Under the pieces are notes generated by a model, which worked only from the letters and a program-made list of their open reading frames with translations, was not told the DNA's origin and searched no databases. Made by a program: the position numbers and the translations under genes. From NCBI RefSeq assembly GCF_004028275.1, contig NZ_CP035033.1, positions 62,001 to 126,000 of the forward strand: a stretch of 64,000 nt of DNA, in the 5' to 3' direction. Below are positions 17,242 through 24,136 of this stretch, piece after piece (position 1 is the first letter of the stretch; each line of letters opens with the position of its first letter). The DNA is from Hydrogenovibrio thermophilus. Lineage in GTDB: Bacteria > Pseudomonadota > Gammaproteobacteria > Thiomicrospirales > Thiomicrospiraceae.

Positions 17242-18609
17242 TTACGCGCTGAACAGCTCTTGGTAAAGAGCGTTGGCGCTGGTGACCAGGTCGCCGCTGA
17301 GGGCGAAACCGGAGACATCTTCGCCTTCTTTGTAAAGCAGGCGTTGGTTGTCCCCGACCATCATGGTTTGCTCCCACTGCCCGTGCGTGGCGTGCAATGG
17401 CGGGCTGATCATAATGGGCAAGCTTGGTGTTTTGGTTTTGATCAAGCTTGGCAGCACTTGGAACTGGTCGGTGTCTTCGCCTTTCAGGTGCGCGGCAATA
17501 GCCTTGGCCTGGCGACGAATCGGTTCCAGATACGCTTGCAACACGCCACCGGCTTCGGCACAGTCGCCAATCGCGAAGATATCCGGGTCGGAGGTTTGGC
17601 AAGCGCCGTTAATGCAAATACCGCGATTGGTTTCCAGCTTGGCTTTTTTAGCCAATTCCAAATTCGGTGCCAGGCCGATGGCGGCGACCACGACACCTGT
17701 TTCGATGTATTCACCTTGGTCGGTGTTCAGCCTATACCCGTTTTCGGCTTGGTTCATGTCCACCAGTTCGGAATTTTTGTACAGCTTGACGCCTTTGCTT
17801 TGCAGCTTTTCTTCCAACGACTGGGAAATGGCTTGCGGCAGAATCTGGCTCATCAAATGCGCACCGCGCACCACCATATTGACTTCGATGTCTTGTGAAC
17901 TGAGGTCTTCGGCCAGCTCGGTGGCAATCAAACCGCCGCCGATAAGGGTGACGGATTTTTTGCCTTCCAGGGCTTTATGGAAACGTCGGTAATCCGGCAG
18001 GTCGTTGATGGTCATGATGTCCTGAGCGGCATTGCCGTCCACGGTTGGCGACAAGGCTTTGGCACCGGTCGCAAGAATCAGTTTGTCGTATTGAAAGCTG
18101 CCGGAGGTGGTCATGACCTTTTTACGCTTGGTGTTGATGGACATGACTTTGGTACGGGTTTTAACACCCATATTCAGTTCGGCGGCTTTGGCTTCGGCGG
18201 TCATTTCTTTTAAGTCGTCCGGCGTACGCCCTTGGCTTAAGGCCATGGACAGGGACGGTTTCGGATAGACGGTTCCGTCACAGGCGGTGAGCAAGCTGAT
18301 TTCGGCGTCCGGCATGGCTTGACGAACGTTTTCAGCGGCTTGCCAACCGGCGTAACCGGCGCCGATAATCAAGACGTCGGCATGGGTGCTGGCTTTGCGC
18401 TTAGGCGCACCATCCGGTGAAGATTTCGCCTTCGCTTCGTCCAGTGGAATGAAATCCGATTTACTCACCAGGCACAAAGGGCAGTACCAGTCATCCGGGA
18501 TGTCTTCGAAACGCGTGCCCGGCGCCAATCCGGAATCCGGATCGCCCAGCTCTTCGTCGTAAATCAAACCGCATGTCTTACAAATATACTTTTTAAAATC
18601 TTCACTCAT
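17242..18609 (-). CDS. Rubredoxin-fused FAD/NAD(P)H oxidoreductase
   Basis: A 455-residue fusion. Residues 1-55 are a rubredoxin with both knuckles ([11 protein letters not shown] and DDWYCPLC) that would bind one Fe. After a short linker comes a two-dinucleotide-binding flavoprotein: FAD site [14 protein letters not shown] near 80, NAD(P)H site [15 protein letters not shown] near 222, and a late [16 protein letters not shown]-closing motif. It would pass electrons from NAD(P)H via FAD to rubredoxin, and on to an acceptor. It lies 9 bp after the ACAD-like gene in the same operon, so the ACAD-like protein is the obvious partner. An AGGAGACC site precedes the ATG. Confidence 0.88.
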   Translation of the reverse strand: MSEDFKKYICKTCGLIYDEELGDPDSGLAPGTRFEDIPDDWYCPLCLVSKSDFIPLDEAKAKSSPDGAPKRKASTHADVLIIGAGYAGWQAAENVRQAMPDAEISLLTACDGTVYPKPSLSMALSQGRTPDDLKEMTAEAKAAELNMGVKTRTKVMSINTKRKKVMTTSGSFQYDKLILATGAKALSPTVDGNAAQDIMTINDLPDYRRFHKALEGKKSVTLIGGGLIATELAEDLSSQDIEVNMVVRGAHLMSQILPQAISQSLEEKLQSKGVKLYKNSELVDMNQAENGYRLNTDQGEYIETGVVVAAIGLAPNLELAKKAKLETNRGICINGACQTSDPDIFAIGDCAEAGGVLQAYLEPIRRQAKAIAAHLKGEDTDQFQVLPSLIKTKTPSLPIMISPPLHATHGQWEQTMMVGDNQRLLYKEGEDVSGFALSGDLVTSANALYQELFSA

Positions 18610-18618
18610 CTTGGTCTC

Positions 18619-19707
18619 CTATGCCGCTTCGATGCGGTCAATTTCCTTACGAAGATGCTTGATGGATGGCGTGACGATAATCACGAAATACGCTTCACGC
18701 AGTTTACGTTGCGGTGCGGCATCCACCAGATAGCCTTTGGCTCCGGCGTGCTGCATGACCGAATCGGCCGCGCGTTTACAGATTTCCGCGCCCAGCAAAC
18801 GGGCTTCCAATACCGACTTGATGTATTCTTGGCCCGGTGTGAAAGGGTCTTCGCACAGCGCTTCGATCAAATCGATGGCATCTTCCAAATCTTCGGTTAT
18901 TTCTTCCGGCGAATCGTCCAGATATTCGTTGATCTCGGACAAAGTCAGATTCGCTTTTTCCATTTCGTTGACGGCGCCTTTAATGACTCCGGCGGCCATT
19001 CCGGTTTGCAATAAGATGAATCCGGCTTTGATTCTTTCCAAATAGGGTTTCAACGGGTCGGCCAACAGGTATTTCTTAGGCAAGAAGGCGTTGTCGAACA
19101 ACAGGGAATAGGTTCCCGTGCCTTCCATCCCGACGAATTCGGCCATTTGTTTCATGGTCAAGCCTTCCAAATCACATGGAATCAGGGCCATGACATCTTT
19201 TTCATAGTTTTTGTCGTGGTCGTGCACACTGAAAATCGAGCCGAAGAAGTGCTTGTCGGAGCCTTCCAACAGGTTGGATACCCAAGGCAAGGTGCCGTTG
19301 ATGATGTAACCGTCTTCGGTTTCTTCCGCGGACAATTTCAGGTCTTCAATGCCGGCAAAATACTTCATCGGGTTCGACAAAGCCGTGGCACCGAAATATT
19401 CGCCATCCACCATTTTCGGCAGGATGTCGGACTTCAACCATTCGTTTTCAGAGTTTTCGATGTACCAGGTACAAACGGACTGCGCCCACATCATAAAACC
19501 GGTCGACATACATTCTTCGGACACGGTCGCCATATCCTGAATAGTTCCGAACAGGTTCAAATCGCCATTGTTCAGGGATGGAATGTGGTGACGAAACGCG
19601 CCGGCTTGGCCAACTTTCGATAAAATTTCGGTCGTGTACTGTCCATGATCAATGGCCACTGTTAACGGCTTCAGATCTTTTTGAACAATTTGACTAATCA
19701 TGGTCAT
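18619..19707 (-). CDS. Acyl-CoA-dehydrogenase-fold flavoprotein lacking the usual catalytic Glu region
   Basis: A 362-residue protein with the ACAD plan: an N-terminal helical domain, a central β-domain (TALSNP..., then a GTLPWVSN segment and a VGMEGTGTYSLLFDNAFLP-like substrate loop), and a C-terminal helical bundle. The C-terminal GGxGY...R..RDA....I.EGT pattern is degenerate: HAGAKGYLVD, then RKLREAY, then TPS (about 346-348) where EGT normally stands. The C-terminal catalytic Glu of classical enzymes is therefore absent. ACAD-fold members without it include flavin-dependent monooxygenases (DszC/SfnB type), so an oxygenase or other oxidoreductase is plausible. An acidic insertion (about 259-290) is also unusual. 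Its co-operon rubredoxin reductase could supply electrons. The substrate is unknown; regulation with cyanase suggests a nitrogen compound. Confidence 0.75.
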   Translation of the reverse strand: MTMISQIVQKDLKPLTVAIDHGQYTTEILSKVGQAGAFRHHIPSLNNGDLNLFGTIQDMATVSEECMSTGFMMWAQSVCTWYIENSENEWLKSDILPKMVDGEYFGATALSNPMKYFAGIEDLKLSAEETEDGYIINGTLPWVSNLLEGSDKHFFGSIFSVHDHDKNYEKDVMALIPCDLEGLTMKQMAEFVGMEGTGTYSLLFDNAFLPKKYLLADPLKPYLERIKAGFILLQTGMAAGVIKGAVNEMEKANLTLSEINEYLDDSPEEITEDLEDAIDLIEALCEDPFTPGQEYIKSVLEARLLGAEICKRAADSVMQHAGAKGYLVDAAPQRKLREAYFVIIVTPSIKHLRKEIDRIEAA

Positions 19708-19724
19708 TCTCCTTCAAAGTGGGA

Positions 19725-19752
19725 AAACCTGGCGGAAACCGCCAGGCCTGGA
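19725..19752 (-). terminator. Intercistronic hairpin (possible attenuator) between the OsmC-like and ACAD-like genes
   Basis: Read on the minus strand, CCTGGCGG-TTT-CCGCCAGG is a perfect 8-bp stem followed by TTTTCCC. The flanking CCAGGCCTGG (19742-19751) offers an alternative pairing. It may trim or partly terminate the operon so that the OsmC-like gene is expressed more than the two downstream genes. Confidence 0.55.
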
Positions 19753-19760
19753 CAGTGTGA

Positions 19761-20300
19761 TTAACCGACTAACTTACCGGACAGATCCACCGCATTCATA
19801 TAGGTGTTGGCTACTGGCGACCATTTGATGGCGTGCGCCACCAAAGCTTCCAAATCTTCTTTTGGTGTACCTGGTGATTCGATGGTGAACATGGCACGCA
19901 CTTCGGTAACACCCAATTTTTTGTTTGGATCCACGTCACCGGTACCCCAAACAGCGGTGATGTTGATGTCACCTTCCAATTCGATTTCCAATTTGGTTAA
20001 ACTAATACCACGGGCTGTCGCATTGGCTTGAACCCCAACAGACAAACATGACCCCAAAGACAACAAAGCCATTTCAGATGGGTTTGGGGCCGTGTCTTCA
20101 CCCAACAAGACAGGTGGCTCGTCCACAACAACCGGGTCCAAGTCACGGATGTAGTTCAAGTTTTTGAACTGACCTTCCAATACGGTTTTGGACTTCAATG
20201 TTTTGATGGTATCCGGTGCGGCTTTCCCTGCTTCGGCCAATTTATTCAAACCATCGTTATCGATTGGACGGATACATGAAGGGATATAGACTTCGCTCAT
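19761..20300 (-). CDS. OsmC-like protein with a single active-site Cys
   Basis: A 179-residue OsmC/Ohr-fold protein. The first family Cys is present in LSLGSCLSVGV (C85). The second, usually in a CPV motif, is Ser here (KWSPVANTY, S161), so the two-Cys thiol peroxidase cycle of Ohr/OsmC is not possible in its standard form. A one-Cys thiol chemistry or a carrier role is more likely. It is the first gene of the minus-strand operon, with GAGGAG upstream of the ATG and a σ54-type promoter at 20365-20380, divergent from cyanase. Confidence 0.82.
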   Translation of the reverse strand: MSEVYIPSCIRPIDNDGLNKLAEAGKAAPDTIKTLKSKTVLEGQFKNLNYIRDLDPVVVDEPPVLLGEDTAPNPSEMALLSLGSCLSVGVQANATARGISLTKLEIELEGDINITAVWGTGDVDPNKKLGVTEVRAMFTIESPGTPKEDLEALVAHAIKWSPVANTYMNAVDLSGKLVG

Positions 20301-20364
20301 TTGAGACTCCTCGTAAATTTTTAAAGTGAATAATTTCGACTTCTTCGAAACTTACCCCTGACAT

Positions 20365-20380
20365 AGCGTGAAGGATGCCA
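20365..20380 (-). promoter_or_regulatory. σ54 promoter of the OsmC/ACAD/reductase operon
   Basis: On the minus strand TGGCATCCTTCACGCTA has the GG (plus 20378-20379) and GC (plus 20366-20367) exactly N10 apart. It is weaker than the cyanase promoter at the -12 element. Predicted start is near 20354, about 54 bp before the ATG. Confidence 0.6.
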
Positions 20381-20495
20381 CAATTTAACAAAACATTATT
20401 TTTCAAATATTTATATAATATTGTTTATAATTTAGATTAATAAATTAACGGAAAATGTCTACAAATTACTTACAAAGTTTTACATTTGGTAATAT

Positions 20496-20515
20496 TTGTT
20501 AACAATTGTAGACAA
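20496..20515. promoter_or_regulatory. Putative shared σ54 enhancer site between cyanase and the OsmC-like operon
   Basis: TTGTTAACAA (20496-20505) directly followed by TTGTAGACAA (20506-20515), the same plan as at 6258 and 7784. It is about 64-83 bp from the cyanase -24 element and about 117-136 bp from that of the divergent operon, so one site could serve both. Confidence 0.68.
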
Positions 20516-20577
20516 AAAGAAAAGCCCGAAACGCCAAAAAATAGATAATATACAATTAAATCAACTACTTAATAAAT

Positions 20578-20593
20578 TGGCACAAGCCTTGCA
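20578..20593 (+). promoter_or_regulatory. σ54 promoter of the cyanase gene
   Basis: TTGGCACaagccTTGCAT is a full match to TGGCAC-N5-TTGCA (GG 20579-20580, GC 20591-20592). It is the best σ54 promoter in the window. The predicted start near 20604 puts the whole 170-bp palindrome into the 5' leader. Confidence 0.82.
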
Positions 20594-20620
20594 TTATGGT
20601 CATTGCTTTTTAATTAACTT

Positions 20621-20790
20621 AGGGCACCTTGACTCACTCAGATGGATTCTGGCAACGCCAAATGCGTCATATCGAGGCGTGAACTTTGAACAATGTCTAG
20701 GCCTTGTAAAAGTTCACAACAATGAGATGGCGTATTTGGCTAAGCCCTTTAAGTCCCGCAGAATCTCACCTGAGTGAGTCAAGGTGCCCT
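20621..20790. repeat. 170-bp palindromic MITE-like element in the cyanase leader
   Basis: Perfect 21-bp terminal inverted repeats (20621-20641 and 20770-20790; outer bases AGGGCACCTTGACTCACTCA). Partial pairing continues inward: ATTCTG, then GCCAAAT-CG-CAT, then TGAACTTT-ACAA, down to a CTAG centre near 20698. The right arm has about 11-12 extra bases. There is no transposase and no clean target duplication (flanks CTTA/TTTA). It looks like a non-autonomous element, and as RNA would fold into one long hairpin ending about 4 nt before the cyanase GGAG site. Confidence 0.75.
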
Positions 20791-20808
20791 TTATTGGAGA
20801 CAAAGACT

Positions 20809-21252
20809 ATGATGTCAAAAGTAGAAATGACCGAAGCAATTATCCTGGCGAAAGCGGAAAAATCCGTCGGGTGGAGTGATATTGCGGCGGCCGCAGGATT
20901 GAGTGAAGTCTATACCACATCCGCTTGTTTGGGGATGAACCACTTGGACGCCGAGCCGGCTTCGAAAGTGGCCGCTTTCTTGGGATTGGGCGCGGATATT
21001 GAAGCTGCTTTGCAAGCCTACCCGCACAAATCATGGGAAAAAGCTGTGCCAACCGATCCATTGATTTATCGTTTGTACGAAATTGTCGGTGTTTACGGTC
21101 CAACCATGAAAGAATTGATCCACGAAAAATTCGGCGACGGCATCATGAGTGCCATCGATTTCTCAATGGACATCGATAAAGAAGAAAACCCGGCCGGCGA
21201 CCGCGTTGTCGTCACCATGAACGGTAAATTCCTTCCGTACAAAGCCTGGTAA
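20809..21252 (+). CDS. cynS: Cyanate hydratase (cyanase)
   Basis: A 147-residue protein (E. coli 156) that converts cyanate and bicarbonate to carbamate/NH3 and CO2 as a decamer. The N-terminal helix-turn-helix-like domain (VGWSDIAAAAGLSEVYTTSA) is typical. The catalytic Arg and Glu lie in IYRLYEIVGVYG and the catalytic Ser in GDGIMSAIDF. The start at 20809 (ATGATG) is chosen because GGAG lies about 10 nt upstream; the longer in-frame extension runs back through the palindromic element and is not conserved. It is driven by a consensus σ54 promoter and divergent from the OsmC-like operon. Confidence 0.95.
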   Translation: MMSKVEMTEAIILAKAEKSVGWSDIAAAAGLSEVYTTSACLGMNHLDAEPASKVAAFLGLGADIEAALQAYPHKSWEKAVPTDPLIYRLYEIVGVYGPTMKELIHEKFGDGIMSAIDFSMDIDKEENPAGDRVVVTMNGKFLPYKAW

Positions 21253-21406
21253 TCCAACCGGCTTTCCATTGCTTGGCGACGACATTCGTTCGGCGCCGGC
21301 AACCCGCTTTCCCTCCCACTTTCGTTATGTCACCTTAAGCCAATCTTTTCATTGCCAAAATTTCGTTTTCAGCGCATAATTCTTCGTCTTGCCTCTGGAG
21401 GCGCTC

Positions 21407-22051
21407 ATGCCGCTGAAACTCACCCCCAATACCCTGAATGAACTGCTGGATGCTTTAGTCGAACAAGGCTGGTACGAATGGCCGAATGCCGTGACCGATT
21501 CCTTGTGCGAACAATTGCTGGCCGAAGTCGAAACCTACGATGCCCAAGGCGATTTGCAGAAAGCGGGCATCGGGCGTGGCGACATTCATCAAATCAACGA
21601 ATCGATTCGGCGAGACCAAATCAAATGGCTCAATGGCGCCACCGATGCCCAACAACTGTATTTGGCGCAAATGGCGGAATTACGCTGCCAATTGAATCGT
21701 GCCTTGTTTTTAGGGCTGTTCGAATACGAATGTCATTTCGCGCTTTATAAACGCGGCGATTTCTATAAAAAACACTTCGACAGTTTTCGCGGCCGCGCCA
21801 ATCGCATGGTGACCACGGTGTTGTACCTGAACCCGAACTGGCAACCGAACTGGGGTGGGGAATTGGTACTCTACGCCGAAGAAGGCGACGAAAAGCTGGC
21901 GGTGATTCTGCCGGAAATGGGCAAAATGGCGGTGTTTATGAGTGAATGGATTCCGCACGAAGTGTTGCCCGCGCAACATGAACGCGTCAGCATCGCCGGT
22001 TGGTTCCGTTGCAACACCAGTATCGGCGGCTACGTCGACCCGGCGAAATAA
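21407..22051 (+). CDS. 2-oxoglutarate/Fe(II)-dependent oxygenase (prolyl-hydroxylase-like)
   Basis: A 214-residue PKHD-like protein with a double-stranded β-helix core. The Fe-binding HxD is in KKHFDSF. The distal His is in WIPHEVLP and the 2OG-binding Arg in ERVSIAGWFR. TTVLYLNPNW and WGGELVLY are characteristic core strands. It would hydroxylate a protein or small substrate using O2 and 2OG; the target is unknown. I chose the ATG at 21407 because GGAGG sits 6 nt before it. Confidence 0.85.
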   Translation: MPLKLTPNTLNELLDALVEQGWYEWPNAVTDSLCEQLLAEVETYDAQGDLQKAGIGRGDIHQINESIRRDQIKWLNGATDAQQLYLAQMAELRCQLNRALFLGLFEYECHFALYKRGDFYKKHFDSFRGRANRMVTTVLYLNPNWQPNWGGELVLYAEEGDEKLAVILPEMGKMAVFMSEWIPHEVLPAQHERVSIAGWFRCNTSIGGYVDPAK

Positions 22052-22082
22052 TACCCGCTGCAAAATCGGCCTTCCGAAAACA

Positions 22083-22108
22083 AAAAACCGCCAGGCCTGG
22101 CGGTTTTT
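22083..22108. terminator. Bidirectional CCAGGCCTGG terminator
   Basis: A perfect 26-bp palindrome with A5/T5 ends and CCAGGCCTGG at 22091-22100, between the convergent oxygenase and DUF4395 genes. Confidence 0.9.
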
Positions 22109-22135
22109 CATTCACTTCAAAACATGATTAAAACA

Positions 22136-22885
22136 TTAAGAATTGCCTTGCGCGGCTTCCTGCGCTTGGCGTTCCGCATGTTTGCGGGCGATTTCGTCCC
22201 AGTCGATGTTGTTACAGGCTTCACATTCTTCTTTAAAGATGCCGACTTTCACCAACAGAGCGTGTACTTTACAACCCACACAGAACCCGAGAATCGCTTC
22301 CAGCCACATAAAGCCGAAACACACCCAAACCAGAATCAATGGGATCCAGTTGGACATATAGTTTTCCGTGGTCGGTAACAGCTTGCTGCTGAAAATCGCA
22401 TTCACCCAGTTCGCGAACACATCCGGATTAAAGAAAATCAAACAGACGGTGATGAAAGACGCGCCAATCGTCCAGGCAAACCGTTTCGGCACCAGCGGTT
22501 TCCAGTTCGGTTTTTGCGTTTTCGCCAGAAAGGATGCGATGTAGATGGTCGGCGACAAACGCGAGGTGGTGACGAACATCCCGGCAATCATTTCAAACAA
22601 GCCATAGAACAATACCCAGGTTTGGATGGTGTAATCATACACCCGCTGAGTGGCCTGAACTTGATAGATGGTGTGCCAGTTCCAATCGGTTTCCAAGGTA
22701 TCGATCATGGTGGTGTTTTCCATCACCGACCAGCTGGAACCGAACACCACGTCAATCAAGGTGTAGGTCATGTAAATCGGAATGATCAACAACATCCCGG
22801 CACGGATTTTCACGGCGTTATCGTTGATGAAAGTCGGTTTTTCCTTTGGGTCTCGAAACCAAAGGTTTTTGAAAACTGAGTGCAT
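22136..22885 (-). CDS. DUF4395-type membrane protein
   Basis: A 249-residue inner-membrane protein with about four to five hydrophobic segments and a C-terminal soluble tail. FCVGCKVH and the EECEACNNIDW segment give paired Cys near the C-terminus, typical of DUF4395 proteins. Their function is not established. The ATG at 22885 follows AAGAAGGGGG, so the 19-residue upstream extension is not used. Confidence 0.75.
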   Translation of the reverse strand: MHSVFKNLWFRDPKEKPTFINDNAVKIRAGMLLIIPIYMTYTLIDVVFGSSWSVMENTTMIDTLETDWNWHTIYQVQATQRVYDYTIQTWVLFYGLFEMIAGMFVTTSRLSPTIYIASFLAKTQKPNWKPLVPKRFAWTIGASFITVCLIFFNPDVFANWVNAIFSSKLLPTTENYMSNWIPLILVWVCFGFMWLEAILGFCVGCKVHALLVKVGIFKEECEACNNIDWDEIARKHAERQAQEAAQGNS

Positions 22886-23103
22886 ACAACCCCCTTCTTT
22901 GGACAGCTTGGGCTTTACCCCTGAACGCATCATGGGTATCAATTTATTAGAATATAATGAAGCAGTGATATAGTGTTACATCAATATAACAATTGAGACC
23001 GGAAGCGCCAGCAAAAGTTACTGATTTTTCGATAGAATTTTTTAATTCCGGGGAAATAACAGGGTTGGATTTTCAGAAAATTTAGAGAGTTTTGATGCCA
23101 AAA

Positions 23104-24027
23104 TCAATGCGAACGATGGGCCAGAAGCAGGCTTTTGAACACGTTAGGGTCTTTGATTTGCGTCATTTCGCCTTCTCTCGGCAGATGCTTGTCTTTCAAA
23201 CGCGACAGGAAAAAACGCAACGCGCCCATTCGCAACGCGGCCGGCCAGGTTTGCTGCTCCAGTTCGGTCATCGGGCGCACTTGCTGATACGCCGCCAACA
23301 CCGCCGCGGTTTTCTCCTCGCACAAGGTTAAATCCGGCAGTCGGCACCAATCATTCGCCATCACCGCCAAATCGTACAGCATGGTGGAATTGCACGCATA
23401 ATACAGGTCGATGATTCCGGACAGTTCATCCCCATTGAATAAGGCATTGTCACAGAAAAGATCGGCGTGGATCACACTTTTCGGCAAGTGCGTCCAATCC
23501 TGTTGCGACTGAAAAGCGATTTCGGATTCGATCAAGTCGACCTCGTCCTGCGGCAAATGGGACCGAATCAATTCGAACGTCGATTGCATCCAATCCAAGC
23601 CTCGGTCGTTGGCGCGGAAAGCGTCATAATCCTGCCCGGCCAAATGAAACTTGGCCAAATACGTCGCCATCACTTCGCATTGTTTCAAGGTCGGGTGTTC
23701 CACGCCGGAACCGGTCAAACGCTCCACCAGCGCCGCCGGCTTGCCTTTCAGTTCCTTGAGATAAGAACCGTCACGCGTCGGTTTAGGGTGCGCGGTGGGA
23801 ATGGCGTGCTCCGCCATAAACGCCATGATGTCGAGGAAATACGGCAATTCGTCAAAGCTGTGGTGTTCGAAAATGGTGAGGACAAAACGCCCGGCCGTGG
23901 TATCGACAAAATAATTGGTGTTCTCGATGCCGGCACTGATGCCTTCAAACGCAACCAGCGTTCCTTGGTCAAAATCCGCCAAAAACGCTTCCAAATCCGC
24001 TTGATTAACGACAGTGTAAACAGACAT
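23104..24027 (-). CDS. thrB: Homoserine kinase, APH-fold (ThrB type II)
   Basis: A 307-residue kinase of the aminoglycoside-phosphotransferase fold. It has an N-terminal β-lobe (GISAGIENTNYFVDT), the catalytic loop VIHADLFCDNALF and the metal-binding SGIIDLYYA. This layout and length match the γ-proteobacterial ThrB that phosphorylates homoserine in threonine synthesis. The start at 24027 (MSVYTVV) matches the family N-terminus better than 24069. It is divergent from polA. Confidence 0.9.
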   Translation of the reverse strand: MSVYTVVNQADLEAFLADFDQGTLVAFEGISAGIENTNYFVDTTAGRFVLTIFEHHSFDELPYFLDIMAFMAEHAIPTAHPKPTRDGSYLKELKGKPAALVERLTGSGVEHPTLKQCEVMATYLAKFHLAGQDYDAFRANDRGLDWMQSTFELIRSHLPQDEVDLIESEIAFQSQQDWTHLPKSVIHADLFCDNALFNGDELSGIIDLYYACNSTMLYDLAVMANDWCRLPDLTLCEEKTAAVLAAYQQVRPMTELEQQTWPAALRMGALRFFLSRLKDKHLPREGEMTQIKDPNVFKSLLLAHRSH

Positions 24028-24136
24028 CCCAAACCGCCCTGAGAAAAGGTTAAAATTACGACAACTCAATCTTAACGGAACCCGGTTCCGCTAAACGGCG
24101 ACATTTTAGCATAATCCTTTAGAGGCAACGCATTCA

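Larger units (their letters stand above)
20301..20808. other. Divergent regulatory region between the OsmC-like operon and cyanase
   Basis: This 508-bp AT-rich stretch holds no convincing gene. It contains a minus-strand σ54-type promoter (20365-20380), the shared TTGTTAACAA-type tandem site (20496-20515), a plus-strand σ54 promoter (20578-20593) and a 170-bp palindromic element (20621-20790) directly before the cyanase ribosome-binding site. Confidence 0.7.

Noticed and set aside
20496-20777. 93-codon plus-strand open frame between the OsmC-like gene and cyanase
   Set aside because: It begins inside the putative enhancer site, runs across the σ54 promoter and the palindromic element, and has no ribosome site or recognisable protein features.
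20722-20808. 29-residue N-terminal extension of cyanase
   Set aside because: It is encoded by the right arm of the palindrome; known cyanases start at the MM...MTEAI position, which also has a good ribosome site.
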